From NCBI RefSeq assembly GCF_020360975.1, contig NW_025408673.1, forward strand, positions 1 through 64,000: a stretch of DNA of 64,000 nt. The letters run 5' to 3'. The DNA is from Hirsutella rhossiliensis. Lineage: Eukaryota; Ascomycota; Sordariomycetes; Hypocreales; Ophiocordycipitaceae. The notes beneath the pieces are model-generated. The model searched no databases. It was given only the letters and a program-made list of their open reading frames with translations, and had not been told where the DNA came from. The translations under genes and the position numbers were made by a program. Position 1 is the first letter of the stretch; every line of letters starts with the position of its first letter. Below, piece after piece: positions 21,540-31,629 of this stretch.

Positions 21540-24500
21540 CACGGATCAGCAAGACCAACCGTTAGGACCCTCCGACTATCCCCTACGAAAATCAGCTATC
21601 CTTGACTCCGGTGCTTCCCTCGACATCTGCAATACACTCTCACGATTCCGGTCCTTTAAGAAGGCACGGAGGAATACCTTATTGCCGGGGAATTAACCGT
21701 ACGGATAGAGGGATACGGAAGGGTAAATTTCACGATAAAATTACCTAACGGATCTATACGAGTTCTTCGAAGAAAAAGGGTAGCTTTTTGCCCTCGATTT
21801 TTAACGAGCCTGATTTCCTTCCGCCTTCTTCGAAAGGAAGGAATCTTCTAGGATACGACGTCTAAGCCTACGAGGCTAGTCTAGAAGAATCAGACTATTG
21901 GGCTTATCGAGGAGAAATTCGGTCAATTTATTCTCGAATTCCGACCTATCCTTAGGAAGGAATCTCTCGAGAAGTCAGCTTTCCCTGCTCGAAGGAGGGT
22001 AGGTTTAAAGGACCCTCTTCCGGTAGCCTAAGGAGACGGTCTTCTTTGGCACGCACGACTTGGTCACCCGGGCCCCTTAGCTTTATATAAGCTAGGACAA
22101 TAATAGGGCGTACGAATAAGGGGACCAAAGACCGTCGAATGCGAACACTGCGGCCAAGGAAAGACTAGGAGACGAATTTCTAGACGAACGCCTTTACGGC
22201 CGGACCAGCCGTGTAAGGAAATTTAGGTCGATTAGACCGACGTCTCTAGGGATCAGGAAAGCTTCGTTAGGGTAATGTTTTTCATAGACGCCTTTTTAGG
22301 GATAGTTTTCCCCTATTTCTTACGGACCTACCTAAGCAAGCATAACTAGTCTGCCCTCCGGGACTTCGTTAACTAGATGAAATCCTACTTTAGCTACGAG
22401 GTAAAGAAGATACGGTCTAACGGAGAGCTATTTACGAAGGATATCTTAAATTAGCTTCGAAAAAGGGGCATTTTACCCCTCCCGTCAGCACCGAATACCC
22501 AGGCCTAGAACGGAGGGGCAGAAAGATCAGGGGGTGCTGTGATAGAAAGGGCCCGTACGATGAGACTTGCTATAAGGCTTCTACACGACCTTTAGAGGGA
22601 AGTCGTTGAGACCGCCTGTTACCTTCGGAACCGGACCCCTAGAGGGACTACCCAAGGAACAGACTGGAAATCCCCCCTCGAGCTCTTTACGAAGAAGAGG
22701 GCCTCGCTAGCCCACCTTCGTGCCTACGGCTATAAGGCATACGCAATGACTGCCGATGCACAGCTAAAAAGGAAGAAGAAAAGAAAGCTTAATCCTAGAG
22801 CCTTTATTGGTTACCTCGTTGGTTATAATTCTACGAATATCTTCCGGATCTAGATTCCTCTTCTACGGAAGGTTATTTTAACTAGGGATATGATTTTCGA
22901 CGAATCTAGCTTCTTCGACGGAAAGAGGGATTAATAGCCCCTCTTACTCTCTTAACGTTAGCTAATTTAGAAGATTTAAATCCCCCCTTCCTAATAGTCT
23001 CAAGAAGAAGTCCTAGACGAGGAAACGGAAGAAGAAACCGACATCGAAGCAGTCGAGGATAACGCCGACTTCGAAGAGGAAGCTGTTAGATCAGATAATC
23101 TAGACGAAGAAGGAGACTATAGGAAAGCGGTAGAGCTGGAATACGCCTACCTCCCTACGCCTCCTCTTACGGAATAAGAAGAAGATCTAGAAGCAGCTTT
23201 TTTAGTTAGTCTTCCCGTCTCGGCCCCTAAGGGGGTAGGAAAGGCACCTCTCTCGAAGGATTACCCGGCTGCCTTTTTATCCCTACTTCGAGAAGCAAAG
23301 GAAGGTATAGGGCCCGATACGGATACTAAAGAAGACCAATCTCTCCCCTATTTCGATCGTTTTTCCGACTTCTACCCAACGCTAATAGAAGACGGTTCCC
23401 ACGGAGCGTTTACAGCAGGCCGGCTTTTCAAGCCACTATCAGCAAGGAAGGTACACAAAAGAGACCTCCCGGACCTACCAGCAAACCAGAAGCAGCTAGA
23501 AAAACACCCCTTAAGAGACTAGTTTTTCTAGGCCTAGAAAGACCACCTAGCCTCACACGAAGAAATAGGGTCTTTCGAAGAGGTCCTTAAGGAAAAGGCA
23601 AGAGGAAAACAGGTCCTTGGCTATAAGTAGGTCTTTATCTATAAGACTAATAAACACGGCTTCCTTTAAAAGTGCAAAGCCCGGCTAGTTATCTACGGGA
23701 ACTAGCAGGAAAAAGGGGATCTTCCTACTAGGGCAACTACCCTAGCAAGGATGTCTTTTCGGACCCTTATAGCTATAGCAGCAGAATTCGACCTCGAGCT
23801 CGATTAGATAGATGCAGTCAACGCCTTTATTAACTGCCTACTCGAGGAAGAAGAAGTTGTCTACATGCGCCTTCTACCAGGCTTCCAACAGCCAGGAAAG
23901 GTTCTACGGCTTAGGAAAGCTCTATACGGACTACGAAGATCACCCCTTCTTTAGCAACAGCATTTAATAGGTTCCCTCGAAGCCCTAGGCTTCACGAAAG
24001 TCCCTTAGGAACCGTGTATAATGCAGAAGGGTAAAATCACGGTCTTCTTCTACGTCGACGACATTATCTAGGCCTACCCGAAAGAGGAAGAAGCTGCTGC
24101 TAGGGAGGCTATACGAGGCCTGCAATAAAGGTATAAGATAACTAGGCTAAGGGAGCTAAAGTGGTTCCTAGGGATACGAATCCTTAGGAATAGGTCCTAA
24201 CGGATAATCTAGCTTACCTAAGACGCCTATATCGATAAGGTCGCTTATAAATTCCTCCCTAATTCCCTCGATAAGAAGCTTCCCTCTACGCCTATATTAG
24301 ACGAAGAGCTTTTGCCTAATCCGTCCTTTTAAGCCAGGGAGCAAGAGAAACACCAATATTAATAGAAGGTAGGCTCCCTGCTTTTTTCAGCTATTTCTAC
24401 TAGACCGGATATCTCTTTTACGGTCTCCCGGCTAGCTAGGCACAACTAGAATCCTAGCCCTAGGCATTAAGAAGCAGCAGACAGAGCTATCCTTTATCTC

Positions 24501-25120
24501 TATTCAACGAGATCATATAGTCTGCGCCTAGGAGGGCAGGGAAGGAAACAAGCTAGCGAAATCTTCCTTTATTCGAGCGATTCGTCCTTTACGGACAATT
24601 CCTTAGACAGAAAGAGCTCACAGGGGTACATTATATCCCTTTTTAGAGGAACCATTGCTTAGAGAGCTTCGAAATAAGCTACCGTCACTATATCAAGCAC
24701 GGAGGCAGAGCTACTAGCTCTTTTAGAAGCGTTAAAAGAAGCGATTTTCCTTAGCCGGCTACTAATATCGTTACGACTGCAAATTCCGACCCTATTAGCT
24801 ATAGAATGCGATAACACGCAGACTATACGAATTCTTACGGAAAACAGCAAGTTATCGACCCGGCTACGGTATATCGATATCTACTAGCATTGGTTACGCT
24901 AAGAGGTCTAAAGGGGACTTATTTCCGTCCGTTAGGTTCTAACGGCATCGATGAAAGCCGACGGTCTTACGAAGCCCCTGCCGAAGCAGAAGCTAGCTGT
25001 CTTTTTATAGCAAATTAGGCTAGAAGACGTTCGAGAGAAGCTGTCCTTAGAAGCCCGCCTTAAGAGTCTACGAGAGGAGCTAATAGCACGCAGGAGGAAG
25101 GAGACGTCTATAGCCAAAGA
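21540..25120 (+). pseudogene. Copia pol remnant (protease, integrase, RT, RNase H)
   Basis: The domains lie in order: aspartic protease AILDSGASLDIC (21,595-21,630), pre-integrase LWHARLGHPG (about 22,044), an integrase zinc segment with C-E-H-C-G (about 22,140), and integrase core sequence to about 23,000. An acidic spacer (23,000-23,200) precedes RT with DAVNAF (about 23,815), KALYGLR (about 23,920) and F-Y-V-D-D-I-I (24,048-24,068). RNase H follows with SDSSF (about 24,580) and ISSTEAELLAL (about 24,690), and the frame ends with ADGLTKPLPKQKL (about 24,957-25,000), typical of Ty1/copia. The YVDD site survives because its codons (GTC GAC GAC) contain no TpG. Many TAG stops make it non-functional. 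Confidence 0.9.
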
Positions 25121-25407
25121 GAGGAATTAGGACTTATCCTAGAGGAGGGCCCCTAGCTTAATTAGGACTTATTCTTCTTAAAGGCCCCCTTTTTAGGGAC
25201 TTGTCCTTAGAGAAGCCCCCCTTTCTTGCAGGACTTGATTTCCTCCTTAAGGCCCCTTTTCCTAAAGTAGGTCTAAAAGAGCCCGGGGCTAAAACCCGGA
25301 TTTCTCGAGTAGGGGATAAGTATAGACTAAGACCTCCTCTATACGCTCACCGGCCTAGGTATTTAGCTTTACCCTTTCTATAAGGGCAGGCTATAGCTAA
25401 GGGGGTA

Positions 25408-25884
25408 TGTCGCGAAGCGTGGCCTGATTTCGCAGTTCTCGGAGATATCCCTTAGCACGAGGGACCTAGGAAGCTAAAAAAACAGTTTTTAAGGAAGGAG
25501 CTAAAAGGAGGTGCAGAGAGGAGGGTAGGGGCAAGAGGGGAAGCAGAAGTAGCGATAGCTTCCTATAGAGGTGGCGAGAGATAAGACGGATATGCCGGCA
25601 ACGGCTAGAAAAGAGGGGAAAAACCGGCAAAAAGCTCGGTAGTCGAAAGGACATTAGTAGCTTCTTTAAGCAGGATCTTCTATGTTAATTGAGATGCTAG
25701 ACGGGTATAAAGAAGGGCGTTGGATAGAGGAAAGAAGAAGAATCAAGGCAATACAACAATTACTCCCCTGCCGCAATTGCTGCTCCCGTAAGAATCAAAT
25801 CTCTCTGCCCTGCCTATCTGACCCCTTACTTCTAATTTTACCTTCGTGCATTTTTATGCACTTCTCGCATCTCTCTTCGCGAGA
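25408..25884 (+). repeat. Copia 3' LTR (477 bp)
   Basis: Preceded by a short purine-rich tract (CTAAGGGGGTA, 25,397-25,407), the likely plus-strand primer. TSD TATTC follows at 25,885. Confidence 0.92.
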
Positions 25885-27492
25885 TATTCAGCCCCTTATA
25901 TGCTCGTTATAAATTCCGGACGAAATCCTACCCTATACTCCTTCGACCGATCTTTCCGCTTACGTTATCGATTACCCGATTCTGCGCTTATTGCTCATAC
26001 CTTCCTATATAAATAATACTTAATACCGCGCCTAAGGGGACGGAACCCTTACGCGGACTACGCACGCCTAGTCGCGGAAAAAAAATTAGTAAATAACGTA
26101 TAGAACCCTCCTAAGTAAGCTTCTCGGATAGACTATATTATTAATAGGGGCCGCGCCCTAAGAGTCGGGCTTTAGCACTTTTAGCTAGGAAGTAAAAGTA
26201 TATAGAATAGCGCGTAGCTAGCTTTAGTAAGCTTATAGTATCCCGCCCCCCCTATATCGGCGCATAGTAGTAGCTCCTAGTACTATAACGTAGAGGACGG
26301 TACTCTAGTATATAAGGCTCCGCTCCCTCCTATATAGGGCTATATAGGCACTCCCTTTTACTATAGTTATATTATATTAGCGGCCTTCCTATATCTTAGC
26401 CGCCCTTTTAGTCGCTATAGGTATATATCCCGTCTATATAGTAGCTACTACTATATATAAGGCCACGCCGACGAAGCTTATAAAAGCGTTACTAAGATTA
26501 CTCGTTACTAAAGTCGCTATCGTTAAACCTAACCTCCTTTCTATCCTAGCGCGTACGCCCCTCTACTACTTAGAGTACGTTTACCCGCGCCTCCTAGCGC
26601 GGGCACTTTAAAAACTAGTAGGATTTACTACCGTAGCTTATATAGCGACCTTCCTATCGCTACCTCTTTTTATCCTTAGTCCTTAAGGTAGAGATAAAGA
26701 TATCTATAATATTACTAGCGTTATCTTTTTCTTATATTATAGAAGAAGATAAAAAAAGAAACTTATTACTACTAAGCTCGCGAAAAAGGTAAATAAGATT
26801 AGTATATATATTTAGTAGTATAAACCTTTTACTTAAATAGGTATACTAATCTATATTTAAGCTTATAATAAGGTAATTATACTTTACTATATTAGGCTAG
26901 CTATATACGTTTACTTAATAAAGTACCTCTTCGAACTATATAAGGTAGGCCGGAATAGCTTTACTTTACTTTTAATAAAGCGTTATAAGCTCTTAGCCTA
27001 CTAACTTAGCTACGTTAGGTTCGCTATAATTAGTATAGAGCTTTAGGAGGAGGTCGGCTAGTTTATTTATATTAGTACGTATAAACGGTAAGAGATACCT
27101 TTATAGGTATAGGGATAGGCTCGCGTAAAGATAGTCGAATTAGGCGCGGATATCCCCTATTACGGCGCTATTAGTATAGAGCTTCGCTTTTATATAAAGT
27201 AGCTATAGCTTAAGCTCCGCGGAGGAGCCATCGAACTTACTAAGGTATAGTAGTACCGCTCTTAGTCGTATGGAGCCCTACTATTATAAGAGGCTCTTAA
27301 TTGCCTAGGCGAACTAAGTATTACGTTCGCCTTAATTTTATAACTATAGGAGTATAGATATTTCGCGTATATATATACTAGCGCGGGCGGTTTAACTAAA
27401 CTAGGTAATTAAACGTTAGCTTTAAAGGCAGCTAAAAATAGCTATTCTATATATAGGGATATAGAGAGGGTAAAATAAAGGGTAGATTATAC

Positions 27493-27669
27493 TATTATAG
27501 AGTAGGTAGAGGTATAGGCTTAGGTATAGTCTATTAAAAGAAGGTTAATAATCTATAAAGGGGAAAAGGAAGAGAAGTATAAGCCTAGCCTATATAGGCG
27601 CGGAGGCCGCTTATATATAGACTTAGCCTAGACCTTAGTCTAGGCCTATATAGGGCAAAAGCCCTTATA
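27493..27669 (-). repeat. T2 LTR, right (177 bp)
   Basis: Matches the left T2 LTR and both T1 LTRs in length and sequence. TSD CTTAC follows. Confidence 0.85.
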
Positions 27670-27674
27670 CTTAC

Positions 27675-28200
27675 CTCTTATTTAGCTAAGTATTAAGATC
27701 GTTTTAGCCTATATTCGGCTAAGCCTTATCGTTAATATTAACCTACTTATTTTAAGGAGCAACCAAAGTAATAATCTCCTATTAGCTAGAGCCACCCTAT
27801 CGAGATAAAGTAGCTAGGTTATTAGTACTTACCTAGGAGCGCTTAGGTACGGTCTCCTTATTAGTATTAGTATCGCTAATAAGGGTAATAAACTTATAAG
27901 TTTCCTAGCCTATAGAGGTAGGCTTATTAGTAGTTAAAGTTAAGGTATTTAGTAGGGTAATAGGGGTATAACCCTCGCTAATATTAGGTCTTAGACTAAG
28001 AGTCTCCTAGGACTAAGATTCCCTTATACCTTTCTTAGCTTTCTTACTAAAAGGGAACTAGCGTCGCCGTAAGACTTTTAGGCCGATCGCTTATACTTTA
28101 AGGGCAAACCCGCCGCTACCTACTCCTATATATAGCGTAGGAAATCGGCGTTATAGTTCTTTATCTTCTTTAGCGTAAAAGGTATTATTATTAATAAATC
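27675..28200 (-). pseudogene. Unidentified RIP-degraded frame, 5' part
   Basis: This is the upstream half of the frame that continues at 18,769-17,716 once T2 is removed. Its translation is Ser/Thr/Asn-rich (for example ESQSQETLSLRPNISEGYTP), with few stops in that frame. The true start is lost because ATG has been eliminated by RIP. Family unknown. Confidence 0.35.
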
Positions 28201-29555
28201 GTTAATAGAAAGTAAGGTAAAAAGGTATAAGGGATTAATAAAAAAAGGTATAAAACTCTATAGTAATTATAAGCGGAAGAGTTAAAGAAGAAAAGAAAAT
28301 AAAAGAAGTAAGAGATATATATATACGCTCTTTATATTATAGTTACGCGGCCGATATATAAGCGATACTATAATAGTTACTTAGCGGTAACTACTAATAT
28401 AATAACTATTAATATTATAGAGTATAAACTAACGTATACTTATATAGCCGTATACGCGCGATATATAACTAAAACTACCTCTTTTCTTAACCGAATATAT
28501 ATAGTATAGTAAAAGTAATATATATTAAAGATATAGCTAAGACGTTTATATAGGAGGGGAGATAATTATAAAAGCGCTATTAGGAGGTATAAGCCAATAA
28601 AGCACTTAGGTATATAGTACTAATATATTACTAGGGTATTAGTAGGGAATCGTGCCTACCCCGCTTATAAGTTATAGACTACTTACTACTTTAACTAAAG
28701 AAGAGAAATCCCTCTTCTTATAAGCTATAGTCTTACGATAAAGAGAATATAGTATATAAAGCGTAGTACCTCTAGCTATCTCTACTACCTAACTAATCGT
28801 ACTATAATATATATTCCTTTATATATACTTTGCGATAGAACTCGATTAATATTTATATAAATTAGGCTCTTAACCTTTCTATATAGACTTATAAGCGCTT
28901 TAGGCTATTCGATAAATTACGCCGCTAGCTTAAAAAAAGGTAGATATTTTTTTAAATATACCTTAGAGAAAAGTAATACTTAAAAAGAGCTAGTACGCTT
29001 TAAGCTCGTCGGATAAGGTAGTTTTTTATTAACCTTATTTAATTTAAAAAAAAAGCCCTATATAGTAAATAGCTCTAGCTAAGTAGTAAGTAAAAAAGCA
29101 AGGAAGTATAGCTAGTTAAGTTATAGCGCTAATACTATAAATTTATATATATATATATATTCTCTATACCTACGCTACGCCTTATTATAAAGCTAATAAT
29201 ATATATATATAGAAGTAAGGTTATTATAGTATATATAAGTTAATAATATAGGCGCCCTAGTAGCGTTATAATATATATCTCTTTAAAGGAGGCCCTCCTT
29301 ATATAGTTCTTATTATACTTATCCTTTCTTTTAGGCTTTTATATTTACCTCGTCTTATTATATACCCTCCTCTTATAAGAGCTATTATAAGAGCATTATA
29401 ACGATTATTTTATCTTATATAAAGTTAATAGGTTAGTATTATAATCCCTTATTAGCCCTATTAGCTTTATTATATAACGAGCCGGTCTAGGGGTCTCTAG
29501 TAAACTTATCGTTAGAGAGTAGCATATAGTATATAGCTCGCTAATATTCCTATAG
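28201..29555. other. AT-rich RIP-type tract without recognisable gene
   Basis: Continues the CpA/TpG-depleted composition of the nest, with short AT microsatellite runs (for example about 29,140-29,160). I found no LTR ends, TSD or coding motif. It ends abruptly near 29,556, where normal CpA/TpG use resumes. Confidence 0.6.
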
Positions 29556-29639
29556 CATGTATATACCAGGCCCATATATGTCGCCCCGTTGTTAAAGGTG
29601 GCATGATGCCTCTCTTGCTACTATATAGTGAGGACGGGA

Positions 29640-30009
29640 CTTCAGCTTCAATAGCGTGGAGCTTAGTTTCGAGCTTGTCGGCGATGCGCTCAACCTGCTT
29701 TACTTCCCTGGTCAGGGTTTCGTAGTCTTGAGGCTCCTTCTTTTCGCATTGGAGCCCTTGAATCCGGCTTTCTATATCTCAGGACGCGGGCGCCGAGGGC
29801 GGCAGGGATGGATGTCCAGGCAAGAACCTCAAGACAAAGACCGGAAGAATGCTAATCCACTCGCCGGTAGACACGTGTCTATCGCATTGTATAACGTCGA
29901 CTAGGTCTAGGGAGGCATTTACAGGTGGTATCTTATATAATGTCCGCAGCACTCGTCTGGGAAGATTTCGTTTCGCTCGTGTCCTCTTCATGCTGTTTCG
30001 TGTCTGCAT
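29640..30009 (-). pseudogene. Possible gene remnant with coiled-coil-like segment
   Basis: On the minus strand a start at 30,009 opens a 76-codon basic frame (MQTRNSMKRTRAKRNLPRR...). A second stretch, about 29,780-29,640, translates into a charged heptad-like sequence (KQVERIADKLETKLHAIEAE). A short intron could join the two, but the splice sites are not convincing. I do not recognise the family. It may be a truncated gene at the edge of the retroelement block. Confidence 0.25.
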
Positions 30010-31125
30010 GCTCGAAGTGTGATGTCAACCGCGGCGAAGGAGTTTTATGCGGATATAGAGGGAGGAACAGGGCCCGGATTGTCACAACTTATGTTACTTG
30101 GACGCAAGATTTTATTAAAAATGACCTGATGTGTGACCTGTGGCCTGTGTCACCTTGGTGCGAGTAACTCACCGGCTCTTTAAGTGCTCTGCAAGTTGTT
30201 TGACAAAGCCTGCACCAGCTACCGCACGGCTGGAACGTATGCCAGAGCTTGTCAATCGGGGTCCATCGCAGGAACCAACTTGTCGGGCAGGGCAGGAAGA
30301 AGATCCGTATGTTTTCAGATCTATTGAGAAACCTTCTCCTGCCTCAGCAATGTCGTGTGGTGCGGCCGTGCCTTTTACACAGCGGATGGACTAGACGTGC
30401 ATGCCCCTGACTTTCGCGAGTAGCTCCGCGCCGACATTGGCGCCCCACGTTGTGGCCAACCCCCCTAACAAATGATCTTTCGCCAGGGAGAGAAGTGGTT
30501 GTGAAGGAAGATAGAGTCAAGAATGCCATGAATGCGATATTCTAGGGGGAAGAGTCTCGTAAACGTCAGTCAAACATTTGCTCGGTCCTACTGTTGATAG
30601 ACAATGCTCACAAATTAAACGGTTCAATCACGCATGAAACAAGCTCAAAATGACCTAGTGCATGTAGAGAGAGAGCAGCTACTACAACTACAATGTTGCA
30701 GACGTCACTAAGCTCGTATTCAAAGCCCTCGCCATGCACTTAGGACCACTGTACGAAGGAGGGCACCGTCAACGCCCTCTAGAGAAAGACATGCTGGCCG
30801 TACGCCTGTCATCGTGTTCTTGGTAAACGAGTGCTATATGCTCGCGTTGCGGCAAAAGAAGAACTTGAGATCGAGAACCATGCCCGGACTTTCAGCCATA
30901 TCGGCGAAGTAGACATGAGATGGTGTCTAAGCTTCCAGTAACGTCTCCTTCAGGTGAAGAAATGATACTGATGACACCCTTTTGCAGGGGTCGTGGTCGC
31001 CGATGTCTTTCAGTCCCTTGGAGTTAAATAAGCTTATTGCTGCATGATGATCGGCTAAATTGGGAAACGGGGGTTGCAACGGCAACTTACTTCTTTCAGG
31101 TCGTAATCTGGGGCGCCGCAAGTAG
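30010..31125. other. Intergenic, no supported gene
   Basis: Only short overlapping frames on both strands; no motif, intron pattern or repeat seen. Normal base composition. Confidence 0.5.
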
Positions 31126-31134
31126 GTCATAAAC

Positions 31135-31240
31135 GAGTAATCAAACATACACTCCAGATTTTCAAACATACACTCCCGACCTAAGCCCCATTTGGAAGAA
31201 GACCCCGCCACCAAAATTTGGCGCGCGCTTTCCCAACGCC
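31135..31240. repeat. MULE left terminal inverted repeat (106 bp)
   Basis: Outer end GAGTAATCAAACATACACTC; inner end CCCAACGCC. Inverted copy at 34,548-34,653. Confidence 0.95.
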
Positions 31241-31629
31241 GCTGCCGCGGCTGCCTGCCTAGATATATTGTCGCATATCACGCCCGTGTCAGTTCCTGAA
31301 ACCTTATGCTCGATCACTGCCACTGCTGCGCCAGGCTTCGCCGCAATGATCGGGGTATATATTGTTGCACGAATGTGTGCATCCAATTCTTTTCCTTTCC
31401 TTTGTTCTTTAGATAATTCTCATCAATTGACTGATGCCACAAAGATCAACCGCTGTCACGTGCGAGGTGTGGGACACTATTGTCTGACATATATGGATTC
31501 TATCTGCAATTATTACCAACGCCGGAAGATGCATCCCTTAGAGTCATTCAATTGAAGCTATCAATAAGCCCGGCCCGATCGATCTTCCGATATATATACA
31601 ATATGCATATAATGGCGGAAGGTCTTTGC

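Larger units (their letters stand above)
19570..25884 (+). mobile_element. Complete Ty1/copia retrotransposon (6,315 bp), RIP-hit
   Basis: Flanked by TSD TATTC (19,565-19,569 and 25,885-25,889) inside S3. LTRs of 476 and 477 bp (19,570-20,045 and 25,408-25,884) start TGTCGCGAAG and end CTTCGCGAGA. Internally, in order: a primer site complementary to an initiator-tRNA half (20,046-20,056), gag with an Ala/Pro-rich stretch and a CCHC knuckle (21,283-21,324), protease DSGAS (21,604-21,618), a pre-integrase WHARLGH motif (22,047-22,067), integrase, RT with YVDD (24,051-24,062) and RNase H. The order PR-INT-RT-RH defines Ty1/copia. Stops, mainly TAG, break the frame throughout. It retains many CpA/TpG sites, unlike the elements around it. 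Confidence 0.93.
18993..26009 (+). repeat. S3: solo LTR of family S, split by the copia element
   Basis: The pieces 18,993-19,569 (577 bp) and 25,890-26,009 (120 bp) together give 697 bp, matching S1 and S2 (696). TSD TAAAT at 18,988-18,992 and 26,010-26,014 lies inside T2. It keeps many CpA/TpG sites (for example around 19,190-19,240), so it is less RIP-mutated, and probably younger, than S1 and S2. Confidence 0.9.
18775..27669 (-). mobile_element. T2: second 1,873-bp non-autonomous LTR element, with nested insertions
   Basis: LTRs at 18,775-18,951 and 27,493-27,669, TSD CTTAC (18,770-18,774 and 27,670-27,674). It is split at 18,992 by S3. The two outer pieces, 218 bp and 1,655 bp, sum to 1,873 bp, exactly the length of T1, and are colinear with it. 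More RIP-type changes are visible than in T1 (for example GGTATAG where T1 has GGTGCGG). No coding capacity for pol was seen. Confidence 0.88.

Noticed and set aside
1..30000. Treating the first 20 kb as gene-free spacer because no ORF is present
   Set aside because: ATG has been erased by RIP; retroelement domains are readable when starts and stops are ignored.
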